A DNA stretch of 64,000 nt, from NCBI RefSeq assembly GCF_014385065.1, contig NZ_JACRTA010000001.1:620001-684000 (forward strand). The letters are read 5' to 3'. A model generated the notes under the pieces. The model did no database searches. It was not told where the DNA came from and worked only from the letters and a program-made list of their open reading frames with translations. The stretch is from Lentihominibacter hominis (GTDB lineage: Bacteria > Bacillota > Clostridia > Peptostreptococcales > Anaerovoracaceae). This document shows positions 62,830-64,000 of this stretch, in pieces (the first letter of the stretch is position 1; every line of letters starts with the position of its first letter). The position numbers and the translations under genes were made by a program.

Positions 62830-64000
62830 TCAGTCTTTAGGTATAGGATCACATTTTTTTCCGACAATCAGGAACACAATTCCCAGTACAAGCATTATCC
62901 CGCCGCTCCATCTTGCAATATCTATCATGAGCCAGAAATTACTCATGATTCCGGAACCATACATATCAAGATAATATGCAGGTCCCCAACCTCCTTCATA
63001 CCAAACGAGGAAGAAAGACCCGATCAGACAAACAGCGCCAAACAACAGGAAGAAAAATCCGAATCGTTCTATATCGCCTACAGCCAACTTAGTTTTAGGA
63101 TTTATCGGATTGTTTTCAGGATCTTTCTTATACAATCCTCCATATATCCATTTACAAATAGGATAGAATACCACGGCCGCCAGAATAGCGATGAAGCCCA
63201 GCAGAAAATATTCAGTCCCGTTTACAAAGAAACTGATGACACCTATTATCAGCGGCCCCCCACAGATATATAAAGGCGCCAGTTTGCTCTTCACATAATA
63301 AAGATTCCCTCTCTTTTCTACAGGATATTCTTTTCTTATCTTAACATAAGCAAAAGCCAATCCTACATAAAGAACAAACAGTACCGGTGAAAGAATCGTA
63401 ACCAGTATCTCAAAATTAAGGTTTACGAGAATCATGTTAACTACAGCTACGAGAACTATAGGAATTACAGGTACTCTTCTATTAGGTGACAGCTTGGAGA
63501 GGAACTTCGGTACAAGATTATCCTGACCCATAGGGATAAAAGATCTTGAAGCCGATGTTATAAGAGCATTGAATATGGAACATTGAGCTATCACAGCTGC
63601 TATCATAAACAGCGCACCTGCCCAAGGAGCTATATTTACCGAAAGCACTGATGAATAATCAAGGCTTACTCCCCATTCATTCCATGGACCTACAGATACG
63701 ATACCTGCCAGTGTCGGGAGTATGTAGCTCGCAGTGATGATAACAATAGCAATCTTCATTCCTTTAGGAATGATCTGCGGATTTTCAACTTCGCCGCCCA
63801 AAAATGAGATAGCTACATATCCGCAGTACATCCATACACCTATAGCAAGACCTGTTCCCCAGCTGGAGAATGCATTATCCCCCTCAACCATAAACGGTGT
63901 GAAAGGATCGTTTTCCCAGTGTATGAGACCTACTACTGTTACCGCCGCAAAAGCAATCAGGATTATAATACAGAATATTGTACTTGCGATACTTACTTCC
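62830..64000 (-). CDS. APC-family amino acid permease (partial; 5' end outside window)
   Basis: The frame continues upstream past the window edge; the first methionine in the open stretch (63891) is internal. About 389 residues are visible, beginning EVSIASTIFCIIILIAFAAV and ending in IVGKKCDP. Shared segments with the permease at 4453-6087 (EVS..ST, GIWMY, NPKTKL, FLVWYEGGW) show the same subfamily with the two extra C-terminal helices. It lies directly upstream of the lysine operon but is closed by its own terminator. A lysine or diamine substrate is possible but unproven. Confidence 0.93.
   Translation of the reverse strand, partial: EVSIASTIFCIIILIAFAAVTVVGLIHWENDPFTPFMVEGDNAFSSWGTGLAIGVWMYCGYVAISFLGGEVENPQIIPKGMKIAIVIITASYILPTLAGIVSVGPWNEWGVSLDYSSVLSVNIAPWAGALFMIAAVIAQCSIFNALITSASRSFIPMGQDNLVPKFLSKLSPNRRVPVIPIVLVAVVNMILVNLNFEILVTILSPVLFVLYVGLAFAYVKIRKEYPVEKRGNLYYVKSKLAPLYICGGPLIIGVISFFVNGTEYFLLGFIAILAAVVFYPICKWIYGGLYKKDPENNPINPKTKLAVGDIERFGFFFLLFGAVCLIGSFFLVWYEGGWGPAYYLDMYGSGIMSNFWLMIDIARWSGGIMLVLGIVFLIVGKKCDPIPKD

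Overview
The window reads as chromosomal DNA of a strictly anaerobic, low-to-moderate G+C Firmicute of class Clostridia. Evidence: strong AGGAGG ribosome sites, TTGACA/TATAAT promoters with 17-base spacers, a trimeric HydABC-type [FeFe]-hydrogenase, a rubredoxin-fused flavodiiron protein, the acetylase-type gene dapH for lysine synthesis, and many intrinsic terminators. A placement near the Anaerovoracaceae (Family XIII) is a guess from general gene style. No phage, transposon, CRISPR array or rRNA was seen; the only tRNA is tRNA-Lys(CTT).

Layout. 1-4.4 kb: a partial zinc-ribbon/coiled-coil protein and a membrane-anchored acidic protein, a 47-residue basic protein, tRNA-Lys, then a probable structured RNA leading into a two-gene unit (XRE regulator plus a stand-alone Spo0A DNA-binding domain). 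4.4-10.2 kb: saccharopine-dehydrogenase-like enzyme and APC permease, divergent from an AraC-type regulator, then a DMT exporter. 10.3-13.6 kb: LysR regulator divergent from a small-protein/cupin/CMD/aldo-keto-reductase operon. 13.6-18.9 kb: birA, then hydrogenase hydC-hydB-hydA. 19-25.7 kb: a DUF6506-like protein, an FHA-FtsW/RodA fusion overlapping a penicillin-binding protein, a DUF3048 protein, a TSCPD protein and a CDF cation exporter. 25.7-30.8 kb (mostly minus strand): moaA-moaC-mogA/MOSC, flavodiiron protein and endonuclease IV, then a GIY-YIG protein. 31-35.8 kb: a MarR-controlled heterodimeric ABC exporter. 35.8-45.6 kb: solo dapA, bioY, a NagZ-like hydrolase, an Rrf2 regulator with metY-cysK, ArsR, a phosphatase, RNase H, walJ-like gene and rlmH. 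45.7-53.4 kb: an unusual redox cluster (unknown 124-aa protein, 924-aa double GltD-like flavoprotein, geranylgeranyl-reductase-like flavoprotein), a cysteine-desulfurase-like enzyme, a DUF362 ferredoxin and a SanA-like protein. 53.7-57.3 kb: ilvE, a MATE exporter and a membrane XRE regulator. 57.5-62.6 kb: the operon lysA-dapF-dapA-dapB-dapH behind a lysine riboswitch. The right end is a second APC permease, paralogous to the one near the left end.

How the parts fit. Lysine synthesis is made as one riboswitch-controlled unit, with an extra DapA elsewhere. Biotin appears to be imported (BioY) and controlled by BirA; the bioY promoter carries three BirA-half-site-like repeats. Redox genes form several modules typical of fermentative anaerobes. 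Regulation is readable for several genes: MarR operators around a core promoter, a palindrome over the -35 box of a membrane XRE gene, an inverted repeat next to the LysR promoter, and terminators folded into the ends of coding regions.

The least explained items are the structured RNA with its XRE/Spo0A-C unit, the 924-aa flavoprotein cluster, the hairpin-rich gap after the NagZ-like gene, and the structured stretch between the lysine riboswitch terminator and lysA.
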